A DNA stretch of 64,000 nucleotides from Microbacterium tenebrionis (lineage in GTDB: Bacteria; Actinomycetota; Actinomycetes; Actinomycetales; Microbacteriaceae): contig NZ_CAHJXQ010000006.1 in the NCBI RefSeq assembly GCF_903645325.1, positions 62,001 through 126,000 of the forward strand. Direction: 5' to 3'. The position numbers were made by a program, and so were the translations under genes. Below, in pieces: positions 41,784-50,284 of the stretch. How positions within the stretch are numbered: the stretch's first letter is position 1; each line of letters starts with the position of its first letter. The notes beneath the pieces were generated by a model, which was not told the origin of the DNA, did not search any database, and saw only the letters and a program-made list of their open reading frames with translations.

Positions 41784-42296
41784 TCAGCAGGAATCGAAGT
41801 ACAAGCGTTGGGGATGCATGCTGTCGCTCACCTCGTACACGGCATCGGATGATTCGCGTGGAATGTCCTCGCGCATGTAGCGGAGATGCCGTTCATGGGT
41901 GTCTGGGTGCGCCGGCTCACCGCCGTCGAGGAAGACGGTGAAGTGCCACGCCGAGCGCAGGCTAGAGCGCAGCAGTGACCAACCGTCGACAATCAGCATC
42001 CTGTCCTCAGGCGCGGCAGCGAGCTCGCTCTCAGGTCCGTTGTGGCGGAACATGCGCAGTATGGTTCGGACGGCGTCATCGTCCGTGAACGGGGCCGCGC
42101 TGAGACGAGTCGCGTGACGTCCCACTGCACGCAGCGCTGCCGCCAGGGCGTCGGCGAAGTGCATGCGGGCTGCAGCGTCCACGCCGTCGATGGCGACGAG
42201 TATCCGGCCGCGTGGGTTTCTGCTGAGGACCTCCTGAGCGAGCTCCTCCCAGACGGCTGTCCCAGTGGCACCTGAGGCGTTCGGAGACGAGGTCAA
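41784..42296 (-). CDS. P-loop nucleoside-kinase-like protein with degenerate Walker A
   Basis: About 170 residues resembling uridine-kinase-type NTPases: RILVAIDGVDAAARMHFADA replaces the usual GxxGxGKT/S loop, so the lysine is missing; EDRMLIVDGWSLLRSSLRSA resembles the Walker B region; HERHLRYMREDIPRESSDAV resembles the lid. A TTG at 42296 after GGAGAAG is the start I favour; an open frame continues to 42488 but overlaps the redoxin gene. Without the lysine it is unlikely to bind NTP normally. Not MobA. Lies between moaD and the redoxin gene. Confidence 0.5.
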   Translation of the reverse strand: MTSSPNASGATGTAVWEELAQEVLSRNPRGRILVAIDGVDAAARMHFADALAAALRAVGRHATRLSAAPFTDDDAVRTILRMFRHNGPESELAAAPEDRMLIVDGWSLLRSSLRSAWHFTVFLDGGEPAHPDTHERHLRYMREDIPRESSDAVYEVSDSMHPQRLYFDSC

Positions 42297-42420
42297 CGTC
42301 GCTTCTCCGGCGGAACGATCAAGAGAGGATGTGTCTGCATCCTGTTCTGGTTGCGCACATCCTTGCCGACTGCTCTCGCAGCGGTCTGCATCCGCGCTCT
42401 CGAGATGGCATCGATGGTTT

Positions 42421-42924
42421 TCATCGGTCTGCCCGCTTCCGATTCGCATCCGCATGCTGAGGCAACTCCCGGATGAGTTCGAGGACATCGTCGGGAACGA
42501 GTTGTCCCAACGTTCCGCAGGAGTACACGCTGATCACGACCGTCCCATCGGGATCCAGCACGAATCCGGTCGTCTGCAACTGCGGCGGGTCCACGGTGAC
42601 GAACGCTCCGGTCGCGGCCGCGATCTGCCCCACATCGGTGCTGTGTCCGATCGGAAAAGTCAGCCCATAGCGCGCCACGAGCTCCGCGGTTATCGGCTCC
42701 TCGTCCGCAGTCACCGCGACGACAGCGATACCCGCGGCGGACAAGCGTCGTAGGCCGCGCTGGAACGCACGCAGCTGCTCCACGCAAGGCCGGCAGCCTG
42801 CCCCGCGAGAGAAGAGAACCACGCCGTACTGCCCGGCGAATACGGCCGGGATCGTTCGGCGTGTGCCTTCCACCTCGACCAGCTCGAGGGCGGGGAACGC
42901 ATCACCACCACGCAGCAACGACAT
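42421..42924 (-). CDS. AhpC/TSA-type redoxin
   Basis: 167-residue thioredoxin-fold peroxiredoxin-like protein. C44-x2-C47 (SRGAGCRPCVEQL) takes the place of the peroxidatic site and resembles a thioredoxin CxxC; IAVVAVTADEEPITAELVAR and GFVLDPDGTVVISVY are typical of the family. A further CGTL cysteine lies near residue 136. It is within the molybdenum gene block but has no known part in cofactor synthesis; it extends the redox theme of the island. Coupled to a possible 38-codon gene upstream. Confidence 0.8.
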   Translation of the reverse strand: MSLLRGGDAFPALELVEVEGTRRTIPAVFAGQYGVVLFSRGAGCRPCVEQLRAFQRGLRRLSAAGIAVVAVTADEEPITAELVARYGLTFPIGHSTDVGQIAAATGAFVTVDPPQLQTTGFVLDPDGTVVISVYSCGTLGQLVPDDVLELIRELPQHADANRKRADR

Positions 42925-43040
42925 CAGAGGCTCGCAAGAACGGTCCGAGCGGCCGCATCGGTGGGTGCGACGCGGGCGGCTTCTGACGGGGGAAGTCGGT
43001 TGCCATGAAAGTTGTGTGCTTCAGTCTCAATGCCAGTCAT
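42924..43040 (-). CDS. Possible small protein, 38 residues
   Basis: Short frame with ATG at 43040 behind GAGGAAAGAGG (about seven bases) and a stop overlapping the redoxin start. The peptide is hydrophilic (HNFHGNRLPPSEAARVAP) and matches nothing I know. It may be a real leader or coupling ORF, or chance. Confidence 0.3.
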   Translation of the reverse strand: MTGIETEAHNFHGNRLPPSEAARVAPTDAAARTVLASL

Positions 43041-43108
43041 CTGGCGCCTCTTTCCTCGGTGATTGCACCATCGTTCACCCGGCGGGTTCGCTAGGTCGTG
43101 CGGTGTAT

Positions 43109-43522
43109 CTACAACCCCACCCACTCCGATCTGCCGTCGGTGAAGTGCTGGTGCTTCCAGATCGGAACCTCTGCCTTGATCGCGTCGACGAGGTTCCCGC
43201 AGACGGCGAACGCCTCTGCCCGGTGCGGGGCGGCGACGACCGTGACCAGTGCGACGTCGCCGATCTCGAGGTGACCGATGCGGTGAGCGGCGACGACATC
43301 GCAGTCCGTGGTTTGAGCGATCCTCGTGCACACGTCGATGAGGATTCGTTCCGCGTCGGGGTGCGCCTCGTAGTCGAGAGAGCCGACGTCCTCTCCGTGA
43401 TCATGGTCGCGCACGATGCCTTCGAAGGTGACCACCGCCCCGTTCTTCCTACTGCGTATCCGTGTTTCCAGCTGCGTCTTGTCCAGCGGAGCAGCGGTGA
43501 CGAAACCGATCGGGTCAGGCAT
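43109..43522 (-). CDS. moaE: Molybdopterin synthase large subunit MoaE
   Basis: 137-residue catalytic subunit of molybdopterin synthase. Conserved blocks are GAVVTFEGIVRDHDHGEDV, AAHRIGHLEIGDVALVTVVA and the active-site lysine region VPIWKHQHFTDGRSEWVG. Last gene of the moeZ-moeA-moaCB-moaE unit on the minus strand; its ATG at 43522 overlaps the end of moaCB by eight bases. Confidence 0.95.
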   Translation of the reverse strand: MPDPIGFVTAAPLDKTQLETRIRSRKNGAVVTFEGIVRDHDHGEDVGSLDYEAHPDAERILIDVCTRIAQTTDCDVVAAHRIGHLEIGDVALVTVVAAPHRAEAFAVCGNLVDAIKAEVPIWKHQHFTDGRSEWVGL

Positions 43523-44471
43523 GTCCGCCGCCGGCCAGCTGGTCGTGCAGGTGTGGCAAGAGCGGCTCCAGTGCGATGAGGCCGTCTTCCACGCCGCGTG
43601 GCGATCCAGGCAGGTTGATGACGATCGTGCGTCCGGCGATCCCTGCAAGCGCCCTGCTGAGCGAGGCTGTCGGCGTCGCCGCGCGGCCCGCTGCACGGAT
43701 GGCCTCGGCGATGCCGGGAAGTGCTCTCTCGATCACCGCGCTCGTCGCCTCGGGGGTGCGGTCCTCGGGATGCACCCCGGTGCCGCCGGTCGTGACGATC
43801 AATACCGGCTCGCTGGTGAGAGCATCCGTGAGCGCCTGATAGATATCCGCGTCAGCGACAACGACGGGCTCGTCTGGCTGATACCCGTGGTCGCGAAGCC
43901 AGCCTGCGATTGCCGGACCGGTGAGATCCTCGCGCGTACCGGCCGCGGTGCTCGTTGAGGAGACGATCACGACCGCCTGTCCGTGGTCTGCGGGCACGGA
44001 TGCGCCTGCAACCCAGTGCCCGCGCTTTCCTCCGGTCTTCTCGATGAGGTGGATGTCTCCGAGCACGGCGGCCGGATCGACGGACTTGATCATGTCGTGC
44101 AGAGCGAGACCGGCGATGGCGACGGCGGTGAGGGCTTCCATCTCGGCCCCAGTCTTCGCCGTCGCTGCGACCGTGGCCCGGATCTCCACCGATGAGGTGC
44201 TGAGCTCGAAGTCCACGGTGACGGACTCCAGGGGCAATGTGTGCGCGAGGGGTACAAGTTCGCTGGTGCGCTTGGCGCCCTGGATGCCCGCGACCCGCGC
44301 TGTCGGGAGCGCGTCTGCTTTGCGCAGCTGGTTGGCGGCGAGCAGTTCCAGCACCGCCGGTGTCGTGTCGAGGCGGCCGGTCGCGATCGCCGTGCGCCGA
44401 GTGATCGCCTTCCCGCCGATGTCGATCATCCGCGATCGGCCGTGATCGTCGAGGTGCGGCAGTTCGTTCAT
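43515..44471 (-). CDS. moaCB: MoaC-MoaB/MogA fusion
   Basis: 318-residue fusion of two cofactor enzymes. Residues 1-158 are MoaC (cPMP synthase): RRTAIATGRLDTTPAVLELL, CH-type loop replaced by SELVPLAHTLPLESV, AKTGAEMEALTAVAIAGLAL and the catalytic lysine in HLIEKTGGKRG. Residues 163-318 are MoaB/MogA (molybdopterin adenylyltransferase): VIVSSTSTAAG, LIVTTGGTGVHPEDRTPEAT and GRTIVINLPGSPRGVEDGL. Such fusions occur in actinobacteria. It overlaps moeA by four bases and moaE by eight, so the unit is tightly coupled. Confidence 0.93.
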   Translation of the reverse strand: MNELPHLDDHGRSRMIDIGGKAITRRTAIATGRLDTTPAVLELLAANQLRKADALPTARVAGIQGAKRTSELVPLAHTLPLESVTVDFELSTSSVEIRATVAATAKTGAEMEALTAVAIAGLALHDMIKSVDPAAVLGDIHLIEKTGGKRGHWVAGASVPADHGQAVVIVSSTSTAAGTREDLTGPAIAGWLRDHGYQPDEPVVVADADIYQALTDALTSEPVLIVTTGGTGVHPEDRTPEATSAVIERALPGIAEAIRAAGRAATPTASLSRALAGIAGRTIVINLPGSPRGVEDGLIALEPLLPHLHDQLAGGGHA

Positions 44472-45658
44472 AGATTCCAGGTCTCCACGCGTGTCCCGAT
44501 GTCGAGGGTGACGGCATCGATCGGGACATCGATGAGCATGTCGGATGCCGCCATGGCGGCGACAAGGTGCGAGGAAGGGCCGCCAACCGGTGCCACCCGG
44601 CCTCCAGGCAACCCCACACCACGGCGGAACTGCCGTTTCCCGGCGACAGAGGTGAGGGGCTCGGCCAGGGTCCGCGGCTCGGGCTGTCGCGCGTGCAGTC
44701 CTGCTGCCTCACGGAGGACCGGCTCGATGAAGAGCATGAACGACAGCTGCGCGGACACGGGATTGCCTGGGAAGCACACCATGGGAACGCCTTTGTAGAT
44801 GGCAGTGGCTTGGGGGCCGCCCGGCTGCATCGCGAGAGTATCGACGTGCGCCCCGAGCGGCTCCAGAAGCTCCCTCACGACTTCGTAGTTGCCTGCCGAG
44901 ATGCCCCCGCTGGTGAGCAAGATCTCGGCTCCCGCCGCACACGACGCGTCGAGAGCGCGCGCGAACGCGGCCGTGTCATCGACGACACGATGCTCATCGA
45001 CCAAGAGGGCGTCGGCGGTTCGTACCGCTGCGGCGAGTGCGGGGCCGTTGGCGTCGTAGATCTGGCCGGGAGCCAGAAGCTCACCGGGAGCGGCCAGCTC
45101 GCTTCCGGTCGAGATCACTGCGACACGTACCTGTGAGCGAACGGGGACGGACGCCACTCCCGCAGCTGCGAGCGCCGCCAGGTGGCGAGGAGCGAGCCGG
45201 AATCCATCAGACAACAGAGGCTCACCGACCGCGAGGTCAGAGCCGGCTTCACGCACGAACTCTCCGACGTCCGGCTTCCGCGTGAACGTCACTGTCGTTC
45301 CCTGGACGGTGGCGTGTTCGACAGGGACGACCGCATCGGCGTCGTCGGGGATCGGCGCACCGGTCATGACCCGGACGGTATGGCCAGGGCGAAGCGGCCC
45401 AGGTGTGCCAGGAGCAGCGGGGATCGCACCGCGCAGCGGCAGACTGCTTGGCGTCCGCGCGAGGTCAACCGTACGGACGGCGAAGCCGTCCATCTGTGAG
45501 TTCCGGAACGGGGGCAGATCTATCGGAGTCCGTATGGGGTGGGCAAGCACCCGATCTAGCGCGTCAGACAGGGCGACCTGCTCGACGGGGCGCTGGCTCA
45601 CGGCGTTCAGGAGGGTGCGGACTCGGGCCGTGTGCTCAGCGACCGATGTGCGGGGCAT
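44468..45658 (-). CDS. moeA: Molybdopterin molybdenumtransferase MoeA
   Basis: 396-residue enzyme that inserts molybdate into adenylated molybdopterin. Key blocks: LPPFRNSQMDGFAV, RVMTGAPIPDDADAVVPVEH, EILLTSGGISAGNYEVVREL and VCFPGNPVSAQLSFMLF. ATG 45658 lies one base from the moeZ stop and the gene overlaps moaCB by four bases. With MoaCB this completes the mononucleotide form of the cofactor. Confidence 0.95.
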   Translation of the reverse strand: MPRTSVAEHTARVRTLLNAVSQRPVEQVALSDALDRVLAHPIRTPIDLPPFRNSQMDGFAVRTVDLARTPSSLPLRGAIPAAPGTPGPLRPGHTVRVMTGAPIPDDADAVVPVEHATVQGTTVTFTRKPDVGEFVREAGSDLAVGEPLLSDGFRLAPRHLAALAAAGVASVPVRSQVRVAVISTGSELAAPGELLAPGQIYDANGPALAAAVRTADALLVDEHRVVDDTAAFARALDASCAAGAEILLTSGGISAGNYEVVRELLEPLGAHVDTLAMQPGGPQATAIYKGVPMVCFPGNPVSAQLSFMLFIEPVLREAAGLHARQPEPRTLAEPLTSVAGKRQFRRGVGLPGGRVAPVGGPSSHLVAAMAASDMLIDVPIDAVTLDIGTRVETWNL

Positions 45659-45659
45659 G

Positions 45660-46751
45660 TCAGTACCTGCTCGCCGTGGGGTCGATGCGGACAGCCCAGG
45701 CATCGATGCCTCCGGTGAGGTGCCGCACATCGGAGAATCCGAGTTGGAGGAGCTGATCGAGCGCTTGGCGTGAGCGTGTGCCGCGGTGGCAGTACAGCAC
45801 GATGGGGTGACCGGTGTCGAGTTCTGGTGCCCGGCGAGGGAGTTCGGTCAAGGGGATCAGCACGTTTCCCGGGATCGCTGCGATGTCGGCCTCCCACGGT
45901 TCGCGTACGTCGATCAGCAGCGGCGGGAAGGAAGCTGTGAGCAGGTCGCGCAGTTCCTCGGGCGAGACGGCGTTCTGATCGTCGGATGACAGCGGAGTGG
46001 TCTCGATGTTCTGCGCTGCGGCACGGGCGGACTCGTCGCGCCGGTAGGCGATCTCGCGGGTGCGGCCGGTGCGTGCGTCGTACGCGGCGACCCGGCCGAT
46101 CAACGGCTCTCCGATGCCGGTGAGGAGCTTGAGTGCCTCGGTCGCCATGAACGCCCCGATGACGGCGCATACGCTCGGCAGCACGCCGATCATGTCGCAG
46201 GTGTCCGCACTGGAGTCCGGACCATGCGGGAACAAGTCGCGGTAGTCGGTGCCTCTGGCATCCCATGCCACGCCTGCTTGGCCGGCGTACCCCAGTGCTG
46301 ACCCCCACACGAGCGGAATGCCGCGTTCGGCAGCAACACGGTCTGCCAGCATCACTGTTGCCGGGTTGTCGCTGGCATCGACGAGCACGTCCACACCGTG
46401 CAGCAGACCCTCGGCTGTCACGGCGTCGAAACGCCCCTCGACGGCGCGGAGCTCAGCATCAGGAGCGAGCGACGCGAGCCTTATGGTGGCTGAGACCGCT
46501 TTGCTGCGACCGATGTCGCCGGGCGTGTGCATCGTCTGCCGGTGCAGGTTCGATTCGGCGACAGTGTCGTCATCGACGATCGTGAGGCTGCCGACGCCTG
46601 CGGCAGCAAGGACCGGCAACAGGGTGCTGGCCAGCCCACCCGCGCCGATCACGAGCACATGCGCTCTCGAAAGACGCTCCTGAGCGGGAACGCCGAAGCC
46701 CGTGAGGACGCGCTGCCTCTGAAAGGTCGGAGAGAGCGGATTGACCGGCAT
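45660..46751 (-). CDS. moeZ: MoeZ-type adenylyltransferase/sulfurtransferase
   Basis: 363-residue protein: an E1-like ThiF/MoeB domain (residues 1-245; LVIGAGGLASTLLPVLAAAG as nucleotide loop, VDASDNPATVMLADRVA) and a C-terminal rhodanese domain (265-360) with active cysteine in IVLYCHRGTRSRQALDQLL. It activates the C-terminal glycine of MoaD and loads sulfur. The CxxC zinc pairs typical of MoeB seem incomplete (only DTCDMIG is seen). First gene of the minus-strand Moco unit, divergent from modA over 173 bases. Confidence 0.9.
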   Translation of the reverse strand: MPVNPLSPTFQRQRVLTGFGVPAQERLSRAHVLVIGAGGLASTLLPVLAAAGVGSLTIVDDDTVAESNLHRQTMHTPGDIGRSKAVSATIRLASLAPDAELRAVEGRFDAVTAEGLLHGVDVLVDASDNPATVMLADRVAAERGIPLVWGSALGYAGQAGVAWDARGTDYRDLFPHGPDSSADTCDMIGVLPSVCAVIGAFMATEALKLLTGIGEPLIGRVAAYDARTGRTREIAYRRDESARAAAQNIETTPLSSDDQNAVSPEELRDLLTASFPPLLIDVREPWEADIAAIPGNVLIPLTELPRRAPELDTGHPIVLYCHRGTRSRQALDQLLQLGFSDVRHLTGGIDAWAVRIDPTASRY

Positions 46752-46924
46752 GCCTTCAGGCTAGGGAGCCGGTCCCAGCGGGTGAGGTCGGAAGCGGCGA
46801 GACAGCAGAGAGCAGACAAAGCCCAGCAGTCGCAGGCCATTCTCACGACCTCGGCTACGGGAGGCTTGAGACAGGTCGGCAACTTCGTTCGCCTGACCGA
46901 CCGTCTTTCAGAGGAGTTCCTGTC

Positions 46925-47713
46925 GTGCGTGCCCCCTCCCTCCTTGCGGCAGCCGCAGCGCTCCTTCTGCTCGCTGGATGCTCATCGCCCGGCACGGGAA
47001 GCGACGAATCGGATGTCGGGGCAAGCAAGGACGACATGACCTCCGGAACGGTGACAGTGTTGGCCGCAGCCTCCTTGACCGACGTGATCGACGTCCTCGC
47101 CGAGAGGTTCGAGGACGCGAACGCAGATGTCGACGTGGTCGCCAGCTATGGCGGATCGTCGGCGCTCGCCGAGCAGATCGTCTCCGGTGCCCCGGTGGAC
47201 GTGTTCTTCTCAGCGAATGAGGCGACGATGCAGTCTGTTGTCGACGCAGGCCTGGCCGCCGATCCGGAAGTGCTCGTCACGAACACGCTGCAGATCGCGG
47301 TTCCCGCCGGGAACCCTGCAGGGATCACCGGTCTCGCCGACTTCGCACGGCCTGAGCTGACAATCGCATTGTGCGACACCGCGGTGCCGTGTGGAGCCGC
47401 AGCGCAGTCCCTGCTCGACCTTGCTGGTGTTCAGGCCCAACCGGACACACTTGAGGAGGACGTGCGTGCCGCACTGACGAAAGTCTCTCTGGGTGAGGCC
47501 GACGCCGCACTGGTCTACGTGACCGACGTCGTCGCAGCAGGGAGCGCGGTGGAAGGCATCGATGTGCCTGAGGCGCAGCAGGTGATCAACAACTATCCGG
47601 TCGCCCTTCTTGCCGAGGCACCGAACCCCGACGCAGGACAGGCGTTCATCGACTACCTCCGCTCCGATGAGGCACGTCAGGTCTTCGAGCATGCAGGCTT
47701 CGCGGCCCCGTGA
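46925..47713 (+). CDS. modA: Molybdate-binding lipoprotein ModA
   Basis: 262-residue periplasmic-type binding protein with a lipoprotein signal peptide; lipobox LLAGC places the lipid on Cys19. TVLAAASLTDVIDVLAERFE, VASYGGSSALAEQI and DVFFSANEATMQSVVDAG are ModA hallmarks that bind the oxyanion. GTG at 46925 follows AGAGGAG. First gene of modABC, whose members overlap. Confidence 0.95.
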   Translation: MRAPSLLAAAAALLLLAGCSSPGTGSDESDVGASKDDMTSGTVTVLAAASLTDVIDVLAERFEDANADVDVVASYGGSSALAEQIVSGAPVDVFFSANEATMQSVVDAGLAADPEVLVTNTLQIAVPAGNPAGITGLADFARPELTIALCDTAVPCGAAAQSLLDLAGVQAQPDTLEEDVRAALTKVSLGEADAALVYVTDVVAAGSAVEGIDVPEAQQVINNYPVALLAEAPNPDAGQAFIDYLRSDEARQVFEHAGFAAP

Positions 47714-48497
47714 ACGCCGGCAGCCGGTCATCCTCGCCCTCGGGGTGATCGGTCTCGCGCTGCTCGTTCTCCCGCTGCTCGGACTCATCCTGCGTGCACC
47801 ATGGGGCCAGCTGGGCGAACTCTTCGTTCGGCAAGAGGTACTGCAGGCGCTCGGGCTCTCGTTACTCACAGCGACGTTATCTACCGGCCTGAGTCTCATC
47901 CTCGGTATCCCGCTAGCCGTCCTGCTGAGCCATTCCGTTCACTGGAAGGTCCTGCCGCGCCGCCTCTTGCGGGCGGCGATCACTATCCCGCTGGTACTGC
48001 CTCCCGTTGTCGGCGGCATTGCGTTGCTTCTCCTGCTGGGACGGCGAGGCATCCTCGGGCAATGGCTCACGCAGGTCGGCATCACTATTCCTTTCACCAC
48101 CGGTGCCGTTGTGCTCGCGCAAACCTTCGTCGCGATGCCCTTCCTCGTCTTCGCCGTCGAAGGCGCGCTGCGATCAGCGGACCGCCGCAGCGAACTAGCC
48201 GCCGCCTCCCTGGGCGCCAGCCCGTGGCAGATCTTCCGCCTCGTGACGGTTCCGCTGACCGCGCCTGGAATCGCCGCGGGCGCCGTGCTGTGCTTCGCCC
48301 GCGCGCTCGGCGAGTTCGGCGCGACTATCACGTTCGCCGGCTCCTTCCCCGGCGTGACGCGCACACTCCCGATCGCGTCGTACCTCGCGATGAACTCGGA
48401 CCCCGACACCGCGATCGCCCTCGCACTCGTCCTGCTCGCGGTATCACTGGGTGTGCTCCTCGCACTCCGCGACCGATGGCTGCCAGGCACCGCATGA
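47691..48497 (+). CDS. modB: Molybdate ABC transporter permease ModB
   Basis: 268-residue permease with about six membrane helices and the EAA loop (AAASLGASPWQIFRLVTVPL) that contacts ModC, followed by ARALGEFGATITFAGSFPG, the ModB signature. Start at 47691 lies inside the end of modA (23-base overlap); its stop overlaps modC as ATGA. Confidence 0.95.
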   Translation: MQASRPRERRQPVILALGVIGLALLVLPLLGLILRAPWGQLGELFVRQEVLQALGLSLLTATLSTGLSLILGIPLAVLLSHSVHWKVLPRRLLRAAITIPLVLPPVVGGIALLLLLGRRGILGQWLTQVGITIPFTTGAVVLAQTFVAMPFLVFAVEGALRSADRRSELAAASLGASPWQIFRLVTVPLTAPGIAAGAVLCFARALGEFGATITFAGSFPGVTRTLPIASYLAMNSDPDTAIALALVLLAVSLGVLLALRDRWLPGTA

Positions 48498-49231
48498 CCT
48501 TCGAGCTCACCGTCTCCGCACGTATCCCACGCCCCGCCTTCGACGTAGTCGTGGAGCTGAAAGCGGATCCCGGAAGTGTGCTCGCCGTCGTCGGACCGAA
48601 CGGTGCCGGAAAGTCCAGCGCCATCGCGGCGATCGCAGGCTTCACCGAGTCCCACGGCACGATTCGACTGGGGGACAAGGATCTGGCCGGTCTTCCTGCT
48701 GACCAGCGAAGGATCGGCGTCATGTTCCAAGACCTGCTCCTCTTCCCTCACCTCACGGTGCGCGAGAACGTCGCCTTCTCAGCCAAAGTCCGCGGTGGGC
48801 GTTGGTCCGCCGCCCGGCGCAGCGCAGACCCCTGGCTGTCTCGCTTCGGAATGGCGGACCTGGCAGAGAGATACCCCAGTGCACTCTCCGGCGGGCAAGC
48901 TCAGCGTGTAGCGCTAGCCCGTGCCCTCGCATCCGAGCCGAAGGCACTGCTCCTCGACGAGCCGCTCGCGGCGCTGGACGTGGAGTTCCGGGATGAAGTG
49001 CGTGCCGACCTCGGTCTGCGTCTCCGCCAGTTCGCCGGTCCGACGATCCTCGTCACACATGACCGTGAAGACGTCGAGGTGCTCGCTGACGAGGTGATCG
49101 TCCTTGAGGCAGGGCGCATCACGCAGCGAGGAAGCCTCGCCGATCTGGCACGAAATCCTGCGACCGCATGGATTGCCCGCTTCACAGGTGCCCAGGGAAG
49201 AAGGGACGCAGACGATGTCAGGTACGGATGA
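48494..49231 (+). CDS. modC: Molybdate ABC transporter ATPase ModC
   Basis: 245-residue ABC ATPase: Walker A VVGPNGAGKSSAIAA (about residues 32-46), Q-loop GVMFQDLLLF, signature LSGGQAQRVALARAL, Walker B ALLLDEPLAALD, switch His in ILVTHDRED. It lacks the C-terminal molybdate-binding TOBE domain of longer ModC proteins. Closes the modABC operon; the next gene overlaps it by 17 bases. Confidence 0.93.
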   Translation: MTFELTVSARIPRPAFDVVVELKADPGSVLAVVGPNGAGKSSAIAAIAGFTESHGTIRLGDKDLAGLPADQRRIGVMFQDLLLFPHLTVRENVAFSAKVRGGRWSAARRSADPWLSRFGMADLAERYPSALSGGQAQRVALARALASEPKALLLDEPLAALDVEFRDEVRADLGLRLRQFAGPTILVTHDREDVEVLADEVIVLEAGRITQRGSLADLARNPATAWIARFTGAQGRRDADDVRYG

Positions 49232-49790
49232 TGACTTCCTCTTGGGGCTCGCCGGAGTATCGGGAACGATGCTCGGCACGTTCATCGTGGGCGTGTTCTT
49301 CTACATCGACTCGGAGATGCACCGCCGACTCGCAGCGTCGGAGGCTGCGGACCGGTATCTCCGTTCGTCGGTCCGCTGGGTCTTCACCGCCTACTCCATT
49401 CCGCTCCTTGTTCCGCTCGTGCTCGCGTCGCTTGATCCGCTCTGGGGCGCGCTGAGCTTCATCGTCCTCGGCATCCTCCTGGTAGCGATGACAGTGGAAA
49501 CAGGACGTCGTATCCTCGCGAGGGGCGGGTCCGGCTCCTCACGCGCTCTATTCGTGAACGAATGGCTCTCGAGCGCCGGCATCGTCATCGCCATGGTCCT
49601 GCCATGGACATTGGGAGGCTGGGTGCCCGATCCGACTGAGTTCGTCCCCTCGCTGCTCATCCTTCTCGCGTGCGGCTTCGCGAGCACAGCGGCGCTGGTC
49701 ATGACGCAGTTCGACGCGACGATGGGCATGGTGGACGCCGTCATGGGAGACAGAGAAGGCGCAAAGCCTGAACATCCGACAGAGAGCTGA
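49215..49790 (+). CDS. Hypothetical four-helix membrane protein
   Basis: 191-residue protein with about five hydrophobic segments (GVSGTMLGTFIVGVFFYI, VFTAYSIPLLVPLVLASL, ALSFIVLGILLVAMTV, IVIAMVLPWTLGGWV, LLILLACGFASTAALVM). No family recognised. It overlaps modC by 17 bases, so it is co-transcribed with the molybdate transporter, but nothing in the sequence links it to transport. The opposite-strand HxlR gene follows after 43 bases. Confidence 0.65.
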   Translation: MSGTDDDFLLGLAGVSGTMLGTFIVGVFFYIDSEMHRRLAASEAADRYLRSSVRWVFTAYSIPLLVPLVLASLDPLWGALSFIVLGILLVAMTVETGRRILARGGSGSSRALFVNEWLSSAGIVIAMVLPWTLGGWVPDPTEFVPSLLILLACGFASTAALVMTQFDATMGMVDAVMGDREGAKPEHPTES

Positions 49791-49833
49791 GCCGCGCTCT
49801 TGCTTGGTCGCGAGGGGAAAGATGTCCCGACGT

Positions 49834-50211
49834 CTACTGTTCGTCTTCGTCGAAGGCGATGCGTGCGCGTTCAATGTTCGGCAGTTGCTCATCTGCCCAG
49901 GCGACGAGCGCGTCAATCGGCCCGCGCAACGTTTTGCCCAAGGCGGTGATCCCGTACTCGACGGCCACCGGCCGCGTGCTGATGACTCGGCGTTGCACGA
50001 CTCCGTTTCGCTCCAGCCGACGCAACGTCGCCGTGAGGGACTTCTGCGTCACTCCCGGAATCGCACGCCGTAACTCGTTGAACCGACAGGGTCGCTCGCA
50101 CAGTTCGTTGAGCACGCTGAGTGACCACTTGTCGAGCACCTGGTCGAGCAGCTCGCGATGCGGCGTCGCGATACGCAGCTCGCTTTCGCATACGGCGTCG
50201 GTATCGGCCAT
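49834..50211 (-). CDS. HxlR-family regulator
   Basis: 125-residue winged-helix regulator with the HxlR signature (LLDQVLDKWSLSVLNELCER, then FNELRRAIPGVTQKSLTATL and YGITALGKTL). Cysteines at residues 8, 38 and 42 (ELCERPCRF) could sense oxidants or electrophiles, as in HypR and related members. ATG 50211 is divergent from the RidA-like gene; the 73-base gap contains ACTA-N11-TAGT (50241-50259), a possible HxlR site. Confidence 0.85.
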   Translation of the reverse strand: MADTDAVCESELRIATPHRELLDQVLDKWSLSVLNELCERPCRFNELRRAIPGVTQKSLTATLRRLERNGVVQRRVISTRPVAVEYGITALGKTLRGPIDALVAWADEQLPNIERARIAFDEDEQ

Positions 50212-50284
50212 GAAACCAGGTCTCCTTGAAGTGTCCTTCAACTACCAAGTATCAATAGTAAACCACCAACGAAGAGGACCTTCT

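Noticed and set aside
41784..42488. MobA or MobB, to complete the molybdenum pathway
   Set aside because: No MobA LxGGxSxRMGxxK motif and the fold resembles nucleoside kinases; the N-terminal extension to 42488 overlaps the redoxin gene and has poor composition.
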